Shown here: one piece after another, positions 35,488 to 44,547 of the stretch
How positions within the stretch are numbered: the first letter of the stretch is position 1
Layout of the letters: each line of letters opens with the position of its first letter
Source: Symmachiella macrocystis
Lineage (GTDB): Bacteria > Planctomycetota > Planctomycetia > Planctomycetales > Planctomycetaceae
Assembly (NCBI RefSeq): GCF_007860075.1
Contig: NZ_SJPP01000001.1
Location: forward strand, 4,251,490-4,315,489
Direction of reading: 5' to 3'
DNA length: 64,000 nt
Translations under genes and position numbers: made by a program
Notes under the pieces: generated by a model
The model's input: the letters and a program-made list of their open reading frames with translations, nothing else
Told to the model about the DNA's origin: nothing
The model's database searches: none

Positions 35488-38094
35488 TTAACGTTGGTCG
35501 CTGAAACCCTTTTGGCCGGAACGAAAGTCCGGATAACTGATCCACACCGTTGGTTTCTCATCACCTTGAGCCGACGGCCAGTTCGCATCATCGTAGCCGG
35601 TCGACGTCCAATCGTCACCCGGCTTGTTACTGACTTTCCAGGACGAGTCGGAAAAAATCGGCGTCACCTGCCCATTTTTGCCAATCAATTCACCGTAGAG
35701 ATGAAATCCGCCGCACCGCTCCGGTCCGCCCGGTTCCAACTGATGGTTCTCAGTGCCGTAGGCATGTGCCTCGACGGAGATCACATTTTTGCCCGGGTTG
35801 AGGTATGGCTTGATGTCGTACAGTTCCAGTAAATGCGGATTGACCGGTGCCGAAAAATTCCGCCGCGCGAACTGTTCGCCAATCAGTTTGCCGTTGACGA
35901 ACAACTTCACATGTGTGTCCCCTTGCACTTGAATGCCGGCTAACTCGATGTTCTGAGGATCCAATATCAACGTCTTGCGGAACGACGCATGTTGAATTTG
36001 CTCTTGCTTCTCGAATCCCAGTGGATGATAAATCCACTGCGACGCCGGCCGTGAATCGAATGCAAAGACACCCTCTTCGGCCCGCGTCGCCGTATCGTCC
36101 CAAGCTTTGATCAGCATGTCGTACTCATCGACGGCGTATTGCAGATTGTCCGGCTGGTTGGTCCGCAACCACAATTCTTGAAACGTCTTTCGCAGCGCCA
36201 ACGTTTCATCGCGCACCGCCCGGGCCTCGCGCGTGAACCGTTGTTTCGCAGCGGTGATTTGTTCCGGGGACGGATCGCTCGAAGCAAAGTCCCGCAAACT
36301 GCGGACCAACAGTTGCCCGTGTACATAATTGCGGTGCATGCGAGCGCAGTATTCGTAGTAGTCCAGGTCGCCCTTGCGGCGTGTAATCACCGGGCGTAAC
36401 GCGGCGATCAACGCTTCGGCCACGCGAGCATCCTCGCGGACCCGCCAGAGATCTTGCTCGGAATGCCCCGTTTTGCTGGCGTTGGGTTTGCGTCCGCCAT
36501 ACTCATACCGCGGCGCAAAAGGATGCCGGAAGTAATCCACAATCGGCAATCCGAACGGCCACTTCTCTAGCAACGCAAACACGGCTCGCAAGGGCGTCGC
36601 CGTCCCCGGGCCGTTGTGCAGCGTGAAAAACCGATCGTAGAAACTCGCCACGTCGGTCGATTGCGGCGACCACGTCACTTCGGCTCCGTAAGCGTAGCCG
36701 AAATAATTCATCTCTCGCAGATTTTTGGAACCGAAGTCCCCCCAGGTCGACGTGAAGGAACCGAGCGCATTGTGCCGAATGCCGTCCAGCGTGAAATTGC
36801 GAATGTTGATCAGCGCCGCCGATGTCGTGGGGAAAATCCGACTCCAGTTGTTCAAGCCCGGGAGCACCATCAAGGGGAAATCATGTGCCGCCAATTTGTC
36901 GACGCTGTCGTAATGTTGCTTAGGACCGTACACCCAATCCATCAACACGATATCCTTGGGGATCGCGTTTAAAATCACCGACGGATCCTTGCGGTTGACG
37001 ATCACATCGCCGTACATGATCATCGTTTTGTCGTGGTCTTTAAACAATTTGTTCAACCGGCGGTAGTGTTGGGCATGCACCAAGCCGCGACCGTCTTTTT
37101 TGACTGCCGCTTCGGTTTTGCCAAAACCCAGATCCCACGATTCGTCCAATCCGGCATGGAAATACTTGGAATCGAAGACGTCGATCAATTCCAAAAAGCA
37201 GTTCTCCAAAAATTCAAAAGCCGCATCATCGGTGGCAAAGGAATGCGAACCGGGGTATTCGCTGAAAGGCAACACCTCGGCGTTCATCAACAACGTCCCT
37301 TGGTTGCCCAGCATTTCGAAAATCGGAATCAACTCGATGTGATACTGCTTGGCATACGCTTCCAGTTCGTTGATTTGATCCGCATCGAAAGCACCGCGGC
37401 CGACACCGATTGAGGGGTATTTCTTGAAGCGGTAGTTGTCTTCCAAATAGATGAAGTAGGTGTTCATCTTATATCGGGCGATGAAGCGGATGATCGCTTT
37501 GTAATTCTCCATCGTCGAGGCTTGTCCGTAGGCGGTCTCCTCCTGCACGCCTCGCATTTTTACGTGCGGCCAATCGTGGATCCGGACAGACGGCAATGGC
37601 TTTTCCGCTCCTTTGACCTGCGCGATTTGCCGCAGACTCATCGTGCCGTACAACAGCCCCGGTTCGTTTTCCGCAGCGATCACGATTCCCCGATCGCTGA
37701 TCCCCAGCACATAACCTTGCTCTTTCGTCTTGGCTGAAAACGACAAGCCGTGTTCCTGCATCAACTTGCTGACAAGTCGATTCGTGTCCGGTTTGCCGAT
37801 CACGATGCTATTCGGGCGCGACGTGCCTGGTTCGCCCAGCGGTAGTGGGAAGCCGTAGATCTCTTGAAGCGCGGTTCGCAAATCCTCGGCCGCGAACCGT
37901 TCCGCGTCGGTGGCATCTTTGCCGAGCACCACTTGGGTTTCGCGATTGATCGAAAAACTGCCGTTTTGCGATTCGACTTTTTGCGGCGTGGGAACAATGC
38001 CCAAATCCTCCGCGGCGTGCGTCGGACCTGCTGCGGTCATACCGATCACCAGGATGATCAACACAACCCATTTTTGCGGCGACCTGTTACGCAT
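35488..38094 (-). CDS. GH20-like beta-N-acetylhexosaminidase, secreted, multi-domain
   Basis: 868 residues from ATG 38094, which gives a signal peptide (KWVVLIILVIGMTAAGPTHA). GH20b-type N-domain at about 30-165 (GIVPTPQKVE, ERFAAEDLRTALQEIYG, YGTMSLRQI), then the TIM barrel from about 170 with the GH20 acid/base pair D317-E318 in HAGLDESWDLG (the usual form is HxGxDE). The last 200 residues look like a galactose-binding beta-sandwich (VKLFVNGKLIGEQFARR, YDIKPYLNPGKNVISVEAHAY). Likely hydrolyses terminal N-acetylhexosamine from glycans outside the cytoplasm. Frames reaching 38418 have no signal. The gene precedes the sodium:solute symporter on the same strand. Confidence 0.9.
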   Translation of the reverse strand: MRNRSPQKWVVLIILVIGMTAAGPTHAAEDLGIVPTPQKVESQNGSFSINRETQVVLGKDATDAERFAAEDLRTALQEIYGFPLPLGEPGTSRPNSIVIGKPDTNRLVSKLMQEHGLSFSAKTKEQGYVLGISDRGIVIAAENEPGLLYGTMSLRQIAQVKGAEKPLPSVRIHDWPHVKMRGVQEETAYGQASTMENYKAIIRFIARYKMNTYFIYLEDNYRFKKYPSIGVGRGAFDADQINELEAYAKQYHIELIPIFEMLGNQGTLLMNAEVLPFSEYPGSHSFATDDAAFEFLENCFLELIDVFDSKYFHAGLDESWDLGFGKTEAAVKKDGRGLVHAQHYRRLNKLFKDHDKTMIMYGDVIVNRKDPSVILNAIPKDIVLMDWVYGPKQHYDSVDKLAAHDFPLMVLPGLNNWSRIFPTTSAALINIRNFTLDGIRHNALGSFTSTWGDFGSKNLREMNYFGYAYGAEVTWSPQSTDVASFYDRFFTLHNGPGTATPLRAVFALLEKWPFGLPIVDYFRHPFAPRYEYGGRKPNASKTGHSEQDLWRVREDARVAEALIAALRPVITRRKGDLDYYEYCARMHRNYVHGQLLVRSLRDFASSDPSPEQITAAKQRFTREARAVRDETLALRKTFQELWLRTNQPDNLQYAVDEYDMLIKAWDDTATRAEEGVFAFDSRPASQWIYHPLGFEKQEQIQHASFRKTLILDPQNIELAGIQVQGDTHVKLFVNGKLIGEQFARRNFSAPVNPHLLELYDIKPYLNPGKNVISVEAHAYGTENHQLEPGGPERCGGFHLYGELIGKNGQVTPIFSDSSWKVSNKPGDDWTSTGYDDANWPSAQGDEKPTVWISYPDFRSGQKGFSDQR

Positions 38095-38372
38095 TCGATG
38101 ACCTCGGGAGTTGGAACTTATTGTTTCGCATGCAGCGGCGAAGGGTGGAAACGACCTACCATACCCCACCCGCCTGTTGCATCCAACCGTACGGACGTGC
38201 TTAGAGTGCGGAATGCGCAAACAACTGGCGCGGTGGTAAATTCTCGGCCCGGATCGCACGGAAACCGGGCGAACGTTGACTCGAAATGTGGCACTTGTCA
38301 CGATTGACCGGTCGGCAATGCGATTCACGCGATCACTGAAAATAGTGTTCCTCTCATTTTGAAAAAGAACCC

Positions 38373-39083
38373 GTGACACATCCTCGGTTTTTTCTTCCCG
38401 CCAATTTGAAGGGCCCAACGGCTGAGTTGCTCGGTCCCGAAGCGCACCACTTGCACAATGTGCTGCGGTTGCAACCGGGCGATGAGATTGAATTGTTCGA
38501 CGGCGACGGAACGGAAGCGACAGCGCGGGTCGAGTCGGCGAGCAAAAAACGGATCGTGGTCTCGATCCTTTCGCGACAACCAGGAGCGGCGGAGCTGCCG
38601 GTGCCCTTGATCCTAGCCACGGCTATTCCCAAGGGGGACCGTTTTCGTTGGTTGGTGGAAAAGGCGACCGAATTGGGAGTGACGCGGTTGGTCCCTTTGC
38701 AAACTGAGCGGAGCGTTGTTGATCCACGGGCGACGAAGTTGGAAAAAATGCGAGCGGCGGTCATCGCTGCCTCAAAACAATGCCGCCGCGCCCGATTGAT
38801 GGAAATCACCCCGCTCCAAAACTGGGCGGAGTTTTTAACATCGCGTCCCACGGATGATCCGTTGCTCATGGCACATCCCGGCGGCGCAGCGTGGCAAGCG
38901 GATTGGGTGGCGGGTGAGCGGCCGACGACTATTTGCATTGGCCCCGAAGGGGGGTTCTCTGATGCTGAGATTTCGCTGGCGAATTCGCGCGCAACGTTGG
39001 TGGATCTTGGCCCGCGCATCTTACGCATCGAAACCGCGGCATTGGCGCTGGTCGCGCTGTGCGGTGCGTCGCTGCGATCCTAG
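38373..39083 (+). CDS. rsmE: 16S rRNA (uracil-1498-N3)-methyltransferase RsmE
   Basis: 236 residues from GTG 38373. N-terminal PUA-like part (HPRFFLPANL, GPEAHHLHNVLRLQPGDEIELFDGDG), then the SPOUT domain with KGDRFRWLVEKATELGV (87-103), GPEGGF (190-195) and a final LRIETAALALVAL knot segment. It methylates U1498 of 16S rRNA using S-adenosylmethionine, in the cytoplasm. Length matches the family. Divergent from the GH20 gene with about 280 bases between. Confidence 0.95.
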   Translation: MTHPRFFLPANLKGPTAELLGPEAHHLHNVLRLQPGDEIELFDGDGTEATARVESASKKRIVVSILSRQPGAAELPVPLILATAIPKGDRFRWLVEKATELGVTRLVPLQTERSVVDPRATKLEKMRAAVIAASKQCRRARLMEITPLQNWAEFLTSRPTDDPLLMAHPGGAAWQADWVAGERPTTICIGPEGGFSDAEISLANSRATLVDLGPRILRIETAALALVALCGASLRS

Positions 39084-39435
39084 ACGACGTCGGCACAACG
39101 CGCGGATCCCGCCGAACAGATCGCTCGACCGGCAGAACGTGCCGAACGGACCACGATTCTTCCATCACGATTCGCCGAATCTCCCCATGAAGGCTATCGG
39201 GAATAATCGGACTATTCGTCAGAATTGACTGAAGTGACGCCGCCACGGTTCCGATAATAACATTGGCTGTCCGGAAAGCCGGACCTCAGCCCGCGCAACG
39301 GCGATGCAATTCTTTTGAGATTCTAGATGGATCTGGCACTCAAACTCGCAACGCAAAACGGCGCGTCGCCCGCAAGGGCGGTGGGGGGAAACGAATTAAC
39401 AAAACCTCACAGTTGTCATGGAAAGACATTGAGAT
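39084..39435. other. Intergenic region without a gene
   Basis: About 350 bases between rsmE and a small conserved gene. It is rich in short direct and inverted fragments (for example GGAAAGCCGGACC near 39270) but no credible coding sequence, RNA or strong terminator was found. The 39436 promoter should lie here. Confidence 0.45.
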
Positions 39436-39654
39436 ATGCGTCATCGACTGAGATTATTTACTGGTGAAGACGAAGGTACCGCCGTCGCCGAACCAGGCAT
39501 GACCGTTAAGTTGAGCGAGATCACCCATATTCTGGCTGAAGCTGTCCAAGCCGACCGCGCTTGGTTGCACGACTTCGATAACGACGAAGTCCAAATCTCC
39601 GCCGACTTATACGATGTGCTTTCCGCCTATTGGAATCTCCGTCCCAGCGCCTGA
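39436..39654 (+). CDS. Small conserved hypothetical protein, 72 residues
   Basis: Soluble and acidic: basic first ten residues, then VKLSEITHILAEAVQADRAWLHDFDNDEVQISADLYDVLSAY, a compact alpha-helical pattern. A similar short protein is a recurrent feature of planctomycete genomes in my recollection; no function is known. A weak GAGAT site precedes ATG 39436. A GTGCCACTGGC hairpin follows the stop by 18 bases. Confidence 0.7.
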   Translation: MRHRLRLFTGEDEGTAVAEPGMTVKLSEITHILAEAVQADRAWLHDFDNDEVQISADLYDVLSAYWNLRPSA

Positions 39655-39672
39655 TCATCTCTTGTCATAGAT

Positions 39673-39702
39673 GGGTGCCACTGGCGGCTTGTCCGCCAGT
39701 GC
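39673..39702. repeat. GTGCCACTGGC-type hairpin repeat
   Basis: GCACTGGCGG arms pair around CTTGT (CACTGGCGG/CCGCCAGTG), the same unit as at 8622-8648. It stands between two same-strand genes and could act as a transcript-end structure, but lacks a T-run. Confidence 0.7.
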
Positions 39703-39837
39703 GATCGGACCCCGGGTGAAAACACCAGTCGGCATCAAGCCACTAGTGTGACCCGGTCTCGACTGTTGTTAGAGATTGCAGCGGGCTGTGCGAGCCATTG
39801 GCTTTCCATTGCATTTTCCGCCTCTGGAGATGGTCGA

Positions 39838-40368
39838 GTGACACCGAAATTGTGGAACGTGGCACTCGTCGGTGGCGGACTGCTGCTGATCTTCGCCGGT
39901 ATACAACAGTGGCGAACCAACCAGCAGCCCACGCACGTCGCCACGGAATTTCTTGAAGCGGTCAAATCCAACGACCGTCCCACGGTTCTCCGTTTAATGA
40001 CCCCTGAATTGCGCGAACAGGTGGCAGTCGTGGCGGACGATTACGCAGCGGCTTGGGCTCCGCCGCCGGCAAATGCTAGCGAGAACGGCGAGTTGACGTT
40101 TGATCTCAAATCGGTCCGCGTCCAAGGGGATACCGCCACCGCCGATTCGGTATTTCGGCATGCCGGCATGCCGTTCGTCAATTCGCAAATCGAATTGCGC
40201 CGCTCGTCGACCGGTTTGTGGAAAGTCGCCCGCGTCGACAATCGCGTCAACTTGGCTTGGAAAATGCTGGAAAACCAGCAGTTGACCGTCGAATTGCGCA
40301 ACGCGCTAAAGGATCTTCCCGGCGCGCAAGTCGCCCAAGAACCACAACCGCAACGCCGTTGGGATTGA
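39838..40368 (+). CDS. Hypothetical membrane-anchored protein with NTF2/SnoaL-like domain
   Basis: 176 residues from GTG 39838, six bases after GGAGATGG; an upstream start at 39748 would put 30 unrelated residues first. Single N-terminal helix (VALVGGGLLLIFAGIQQW), then HVATEFLEAVKSNDRPTVLRLMTPELREQV, a pattern shared with DUF4878/NTF2-like extracytoplasmic domains, and a beta-rich end (TADSVFRHAGMPFVNSQIELRRSSTGLWKVARVDN). The tail is Gln/Pro-rich. Function unknown; likely periplasmic-facing. Confidence 0.72.
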   Translation: MTPKLWNVALVGGGLLLIFAGIQQWRTNQQPTHVATEFLEAVKSNDRPTVLRLMTPELREQVAVVADDYAAAWAPPPANASENGELTFDLKSVRVQGDTATADSVFRHAGMPFVNSQIELRRSSTGLWKVARVDNRVNLAWKMLENQQLTVELRNALKDLPGAQVAQEPQPQRRWD

Positions 40369-40651
40369 TTGCAGCCGATATTTGCCAATTCACTTGCTAA
40401 TGCAGGTGGGGCAGGCCGCGCTCCCATTTGTTGTTACGCCTTAGGGGATTTGGGGCGTGGATCGGCAAATGAATCGCGGCAACGTAATCTGCTATTCGAG
40501 ATGATCGTAAGTTGACGTTTCTTGGTTGATCGCTATTGACCGAGCCTGCGAAATGGCGAAAATCCGCCCTCTCTCCTCTCAACTTTCGTATCAATCATCT
40601 CTCTTCTCTCAAAAAGCGCGGCGATCTTTGCGCCGGCGCGAGCATTACGTT

Positions 40652-41437
40652 ATGAATCAACCGACTCAAATTGTATCCCTTGTCTTTCTTGCAGCCTGCT
40701 TGGGCGGATGTGGGACGACGCGGTGGTCCGATACCCCCCGCACCGCCACCGAGCAACGATTGATTTCCAACGCGATTGACGAATCTGTTAATAGCATCGA
40801 CGTGAGTCCGTTGGCCCATCAAAAAGTCTACTTCGACACCAGCAACATCGACGACAGTGTACAACAAAAGTACTTGATCAGCAGCTTGAAATATCACTTG
40901 CTGAGAAATGGTTGCTATGTGTTGGAGAAAAAAGAAGAAGCGGAATACGTCGTCGAAGCCCGCGCCGGTGTCATCGGCACGGATCACCACGATCTGTTGA
41001 TCGGTATCCCCGAGTCGTCGCTCGGAGCAGGCATCCCCGGCATGCCGGCGTCGCTTCCAGAAATGGCTTTGTACAAAAAGACCAATCAATTGGGCGAAGC
41101 CAAAATCGGACTGTTTGCCTATCACCGCACCGAAGGCAACCTCGTCTGGAGTTCCGATACCAAGATCTCCAACAAACTGGCCAAAAGCGTTTGGGCCTTG
41201 GGTGTCGGTCCGATGCAGCGCGATGGAACAGATGGTCCCATCCGTTGGGCGGGCGAAGCTCCTCCACAGTTGCCCAAGCTAGCGATGCCCGCGCTTTCAG
41301 TGCCCCAATTCGCACGCAAGGATGAGCCGGAAACGCCCAAATATGAGATGCCGGAATTGGCGCCGCCACCCTCTGAGCTGGATTCTGGAAAAGTTTCTAT
41401 CCAACCGGCCGGGAATGAAATTCCTGTTCTCAAATAA
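40652..41437 (+). CDS. DUF6655 family lipoprotein
   Basis: 261 residues from ATG 40652, with a lipoprotein signal ending LGGC (C20) and GTTRWSDTPRTATEQRLIS after it. The central domain has AHQKVYFDTSNIDDSVQQKYLISSLKYHLLRNGCYVLEKKEEAEYVVEARAGVIGTDHHDLLIGIPESSLG, which I recognise as the DUF6655 pattern common in Planctomycetota. The last 60 residues are Pro-rich. Exported, lipid-anchored; function unknown. A strong Rho-independent terminator follows. Confidence 0.88.
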   Translation: MNQPTQIVSLVFLAACLGGCGTTRWSDTPRTATEQRLISNAIDESVNSIDVSPLAHQKVYFDTSNIDDSVQQKYLISSLKYHLLRNGCYVLEKKEEAEYVVEARAGVIGTDHHDLLIGIPESSLGAGIPGMPASLPEMALYKKTNQLGEAKIGLFAYHRTEGNLVWSSDTKISNKLAKSVWALGVGPMQRDGTDGPIRWAGEAPPQLPKLAMPALSVPQFARKDEPETPKYEMPELAPPPSELDSGKVSIQPAGNEIPVLK

Positions 41438-41460
41438 AAATCGAACAATCTTAGAATTCC

Positions 41461-41498
41461 AAACGGCGCGGTATCAGCAAGATTCCGCGCCGTTTTTC
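41461..41498 (+). terminator. Rho-independent terminator
   Basis: Stem AACGGCGCGG/CCGCGCCGTT with loop TATCAGCAAGATT, followed by a T-run (TTTTTC). It follows the DUF6655 gene by 24 bases and isolates the dnaX operon that starts at 41613. Confidence 0.9.
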
Positions 41499-41612
41499 TG
41501 ATTATTTCTACCGCGACGTTGCTTGCGACGACGGGAATGCGACAATAAGGACGGACCGGACACAGCAGTGGTGCCGGTTGGCCTTTAAAACATTCCGTAT
41601 CTCCCGTATGTC

Positions 41613-43316
41613 GTGACGATGCAAACACCCAACTCCGAATATACAGTCCTCGCCCGCCGTTTTCGTCCGCAGACTTTCGACGAAGTCGTCGGCCAAGGCA
41701 TGGTGGCACAGGCGCTGCGCAATGCCATTTCCAGTAGCCGTGTTGCGCACGCCTATTTGTTTACCGGCGCACGGGGCGTCGGCAAGACGTCGACGGCGCG
41801 GATTTTGGCCAAATCGCTCAACTGCCCAAACGTGCAAGACGGCGACCCCTGCAATACCTGCGAAATCTGCCTGGGCATCTCCGCCGGGACCGACGTCGAT
41901 GTGCTGGAAATCGACGGAGCGTCGAACCGCGGTATCGAGGACATCCGGTCCTTGCGAGCGAACGTAAACGTCAAATCGATGCGGACCCGCTATAAGGTCT
42001 ACATCATCGACGAAGTCCACATGCTCACGCGGGAGGCGTTTAATGCACTGCTCAAGACGCTAGAAGAGCCGCCCCCGACCGTCAAATTCATCTTCTGCAC
42101 AACCGAACCGAACAAGCTGCCCGACACGATTCTCTCACGCTGTCAGCGGTTTGACTTCGGGACGATCGACACGCCCAACATCAGCGTGCGACTCAAGCAG
42201 ATTGCCGAGGCTGAAGGGATTGCGGTCGAAGATGCCGCCATTGAATTGATCGCCCGCCGCGCCGCTGGGTCGATGCGGGACAGCCAATCGTTATTCGACC
42301 AACTGCTCGCCTTTGGTGGCGATCCGATTACCCCGGCCGACGTGCATCGTCTGTTTGGCACGGCTGACGATCAGCGGTTGGTGGAAGTGTTTGAAGCGGT
42401 GATTTCCGGCGAGAAGGGGGCAGCACTCCAGACGCTCGACGCAGCCTTGGAAGAGGGGATTCAACTCGGCGAAGTCACGACACAGTTGTTGGACTATCTT
42501 CGCGACTTGATGGTCTTGGCAGCCGGAGCAGAGCAGGTCCGGCTCAGTTCGGTCTCCCCCGAACTGCGACCCCAACTGGTCGAACAGGCAAAACGGTGGG
42601 GCTTGGAGACGATCGTGGCCGCGATGGAGATCCTTTCGGAAGCCAAAGGCCGTATGCAGCGGGTCGCCTATGGGCGCGCCTTGGCCGAATTGGCGCTGGT
42701 GCGGATGTCGCTACTACAACACCTACACGACCTATCCGACCTAATCCGGCAGGTCAAATCGGGCGCAGTCAATCTCCCCGCTACGAATGGAACAGCACCA
42801 ACTCGGCAGCCTCCGGCGGCGAATCTAACATCCGCGCCCCCACCTCAAAAAAAAACGGACCCACCCCCCGCTGAGACTCTCTCAGAGGCTATTCCCGCTC
42901 TAGAAACTCGGCCAACCATCGATTTTCAAACAGGTTCGGAAGAGGAAATATGGGCGGAAGTCCTTACGAGGGTTCCGGATATGGTAAAAACCAATGTTCA
43001 ACGCGCCTCGGGAATAGCAATTATCGGGCCAAACGCACTGGAAATATCCTTCCCTAAGAGCTATCATTTCAATCTCGAGTACTGCCAACGCCGCGAGCAG
43101 ATGAGTCGGCTGGAGGCCGCACTTGAGGAAGTCGTTGGGCGAAAGGTGGGAATTACCCTGAAATTGGCGGATGACCCATCTCCAGCCACAATACCAGACG
43201 AGAAAAAGGCATCACCTACGGGCACCAAACATCGGATTGACCCCGAGAATGACCCCTTGGTGAAGAAAGCCATGACCGTGTTCAACGCGACGGTGGTGAA
43301 AGTCGAAGAACGTTGA
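41613..43316 (+). CDS. dnaX: DNA polymerase III subunit gamma/tau
   Basis: 567 residues; starts at GTG 41613 (ATG 41619 is an equally possible start and there is no clear Shine-Dalgarno). Walker A at 52-60 (GARGVGKTS), zinc module C71/C80/C83/C86, Walker B at 131-134 (IIDEVH), sensor motif SRC at 175-177, then the clamp-loader collar and a Pro/Thr-rich linker into a tau-like C-terminal domain. ATP-driven clamp loader subunit of the replisome. It is followed by ebfC, recR and rpoN, the usual neighbours of dnaX. Confidence 0.97.
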   Translation: MTMQTPNSEYTVLARRFRPQTFDEVVGQGMVAQALRNAISSSRVAHAYLFTGARGVGKTSTARILAKSLNCPNVQDGDPCNTCEICLGISAGTDVDVLEIDGASNRGIEDIRSLRANVNVKSMRTRYKVYIIDEVHMLTREAFNALLKTLEEPPPTVKFIFCTTEPNKLPDTILSRCQRFDFGTIDTPNISVRLKQIAEAEGIAVEDAAIELIARRAAGSMRDSQSLFDQLLAFGGDPITPADVHRLFGTADDQRLVEVFEAVISGEKGAALQTLDAALEEGIQLGEVTTQLLDYLRDLMVLAAGAEQVRLSSVSPELRPQLVEQAKRWGLETIVAAMEILSEAKGRMQRVAYGRALAELALVRMSLLQHLHDLSDLIRQVKSGAVNLPATNGTAPTRQPPAANLTSAPPPQKKTDPPPAETLSEAIPALETRPTIDFQTGSEEEIWAEVLTRVPDMVKTNVQRASGIAIIGPNALEISFPKSYHFNLEYCQRREQMSRLEAALEEVVGRKVGITLKLADDPSPATIPDEKKASPTGTKHRIDPENDPLVKKAMTVFNATVVKVEER

Positions 43317-43352
43317 CCGCGGCACCTGATCAATGTGAAGGAAGCGAGTCCA

Positions 43353-43721
43353 ATGTTAAAAGGTTTGGGAAACCTGGCGTCGTTGATGAAAAACGCGCAG
43401 GAAATGCAATCGCGCATGAGCGACATGCAAGAAAATCTGGGCAAAATCCGCGCCGAGGGAAGTGCCGGTGGCGGGATGGTGACCGTGGAAGTCACCGGGA
43501 AACAACAGATTGTCAGCTGCAAGATCGAACAATCGCTGATTGACGATGGCGATCGCGAAATGCTGGAAGACCTCGTCGTGTCTGCCACCAATCAGGCGCT
43601 GAAAAAAGTGCAGGAAGCAACAGCGACTGAGATGGCCGGACTGACCGGTGACATGAATCTTCCCGGGCTGGGTGACGCACTGTCGCAACTCGGTTTGGGA
43701 GGAGGAAATCCAAAGACGTAG
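43353..43721 (+). CDS. ebfC: YbaB/EbfC family nucleoid-associated protein
   Basis: 122 residues from ATG 43353 with GAAGGAAG upstream. NLASLMKNAQEMQSRMSDMQENL, GGGMVTVEVTGKQQIVSCKIEQSLID and DREMLEDLVVSATNQALKKVQE are the diagnostic parts. A small DNA-binding protein that forms tweezer-like dimers. It sits 36 bases after dnaX and 157 before recR, as in most bacteria. Confidence 0.96.
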   Translation: MLKGLGNLASLMKNAQEMQSRMSDMQENLGKIRAEGSAGGGMVTVEVTGKQQIVSCKIEQSLIDDGDREMLEDLVVSATNQALKKVQEATATEMAGLTGDMNLPGLGDALSQLGLGGGNPKT

Positions 43722-43877
43722 TCTGCCACGGTGGCGATTGTTCAACCGCGTGAGACTTCTCCCACATCCACAGTGCTCGGAAAACGCACTTCGAGACTGA
43801 CTGTGGCGAAGCTCAACCGCGCGGGTTTTAGGGATCGGCTCAGCTGGGGCCATAAGCCAGGGAATAATGGTGCGATT

Positions 43878-44477
43878 GTGAATCCGTATGGACCGGCGGT
43901 CGAAAACTTGATCGATCAATTCCAAGCCCTTCCCGGCATCGGCCGCAAATCGGCCGAACGCTTGGCGCATTACATTTTGCAATCTTCCTCCGACGATGCC
44001 CTGCAATTGTCGCGAGCCATTGAGCAGGTCAAACAGACTGTGCGTCCCTGCTCTGTCTGTTTCAATTTAACGGATGAAGAGACTTGTAGTATTTGTTCCG
44101 ATTCGCGGCGCGATCCACAGGTGGTTTGTGTGGTGGAACTGCCTCGTGACTTGATGGCCGTCGAGGCTGCCGGCGTATTCGGCGGCCGCTACCACGTCCT
44201 CCAAGGCCGGATTTCTCCCTTGGAAGGGGTCGGGCCGGAACAACTGACTGTTGATGCCCTGATTCGCCGCGTGAAAGATACACCTGTAACGGAAATCGTG
44301 ATGGCCACGAATCCTACACTCGAAGGGGACGGGACAGCTTTGTACATCAGTAACGTTCTGGATGACCTGCCAGTAAAAATCACCCGTCTGGCGCGGGGAA
44401 TTGCCGCAGGAAGCGTGCTAGAGTTCTCTAACCGCGAAGTCCTGGCTGATGCCATGCGGGGCCGACAACCTTTTTAA
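43878..44477 (+). CDS. recR: Recombination mediator RecR
   Basis: 199 residues when started at GTG 43878, matching the normal RecR length; longer frames to 43731 add sequence that no RecR has. Helix-hairpin-helix [17 protein letters not shown], zinc finger C58/C61/C70/C73, Toprim region [27 protein letters not shown]...[10 protein letters not shown], Walker-B-like ending. Acts with RecF/RecO to load RecA at gaps. Confidence 0.96.
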   Translation: MNPYGPAVENLIDQFQALPGIGRKSAERLAHYILQSSSDDALQLSRAIEQVKQTVRPCSVCFNLTDEETCSICSDSRRDPQVVCVVELPRDLMAVEAAGVFGGRYHVLQGRISPLEGVGPEQLTVDALIRRVKDTPVTEIVMATNPTLEGDGTALYISNVLDDLPVKITRLARGIAAGSVLEFSNREVLADAMRGRQPF

Positions 44478-44547
44478 TTCCATCGTAATACGTCAACACT
44501 AATAAACGGAAAACTTTGAGTTCGTCCCTCGCTGAAGCGGTTTCAAA

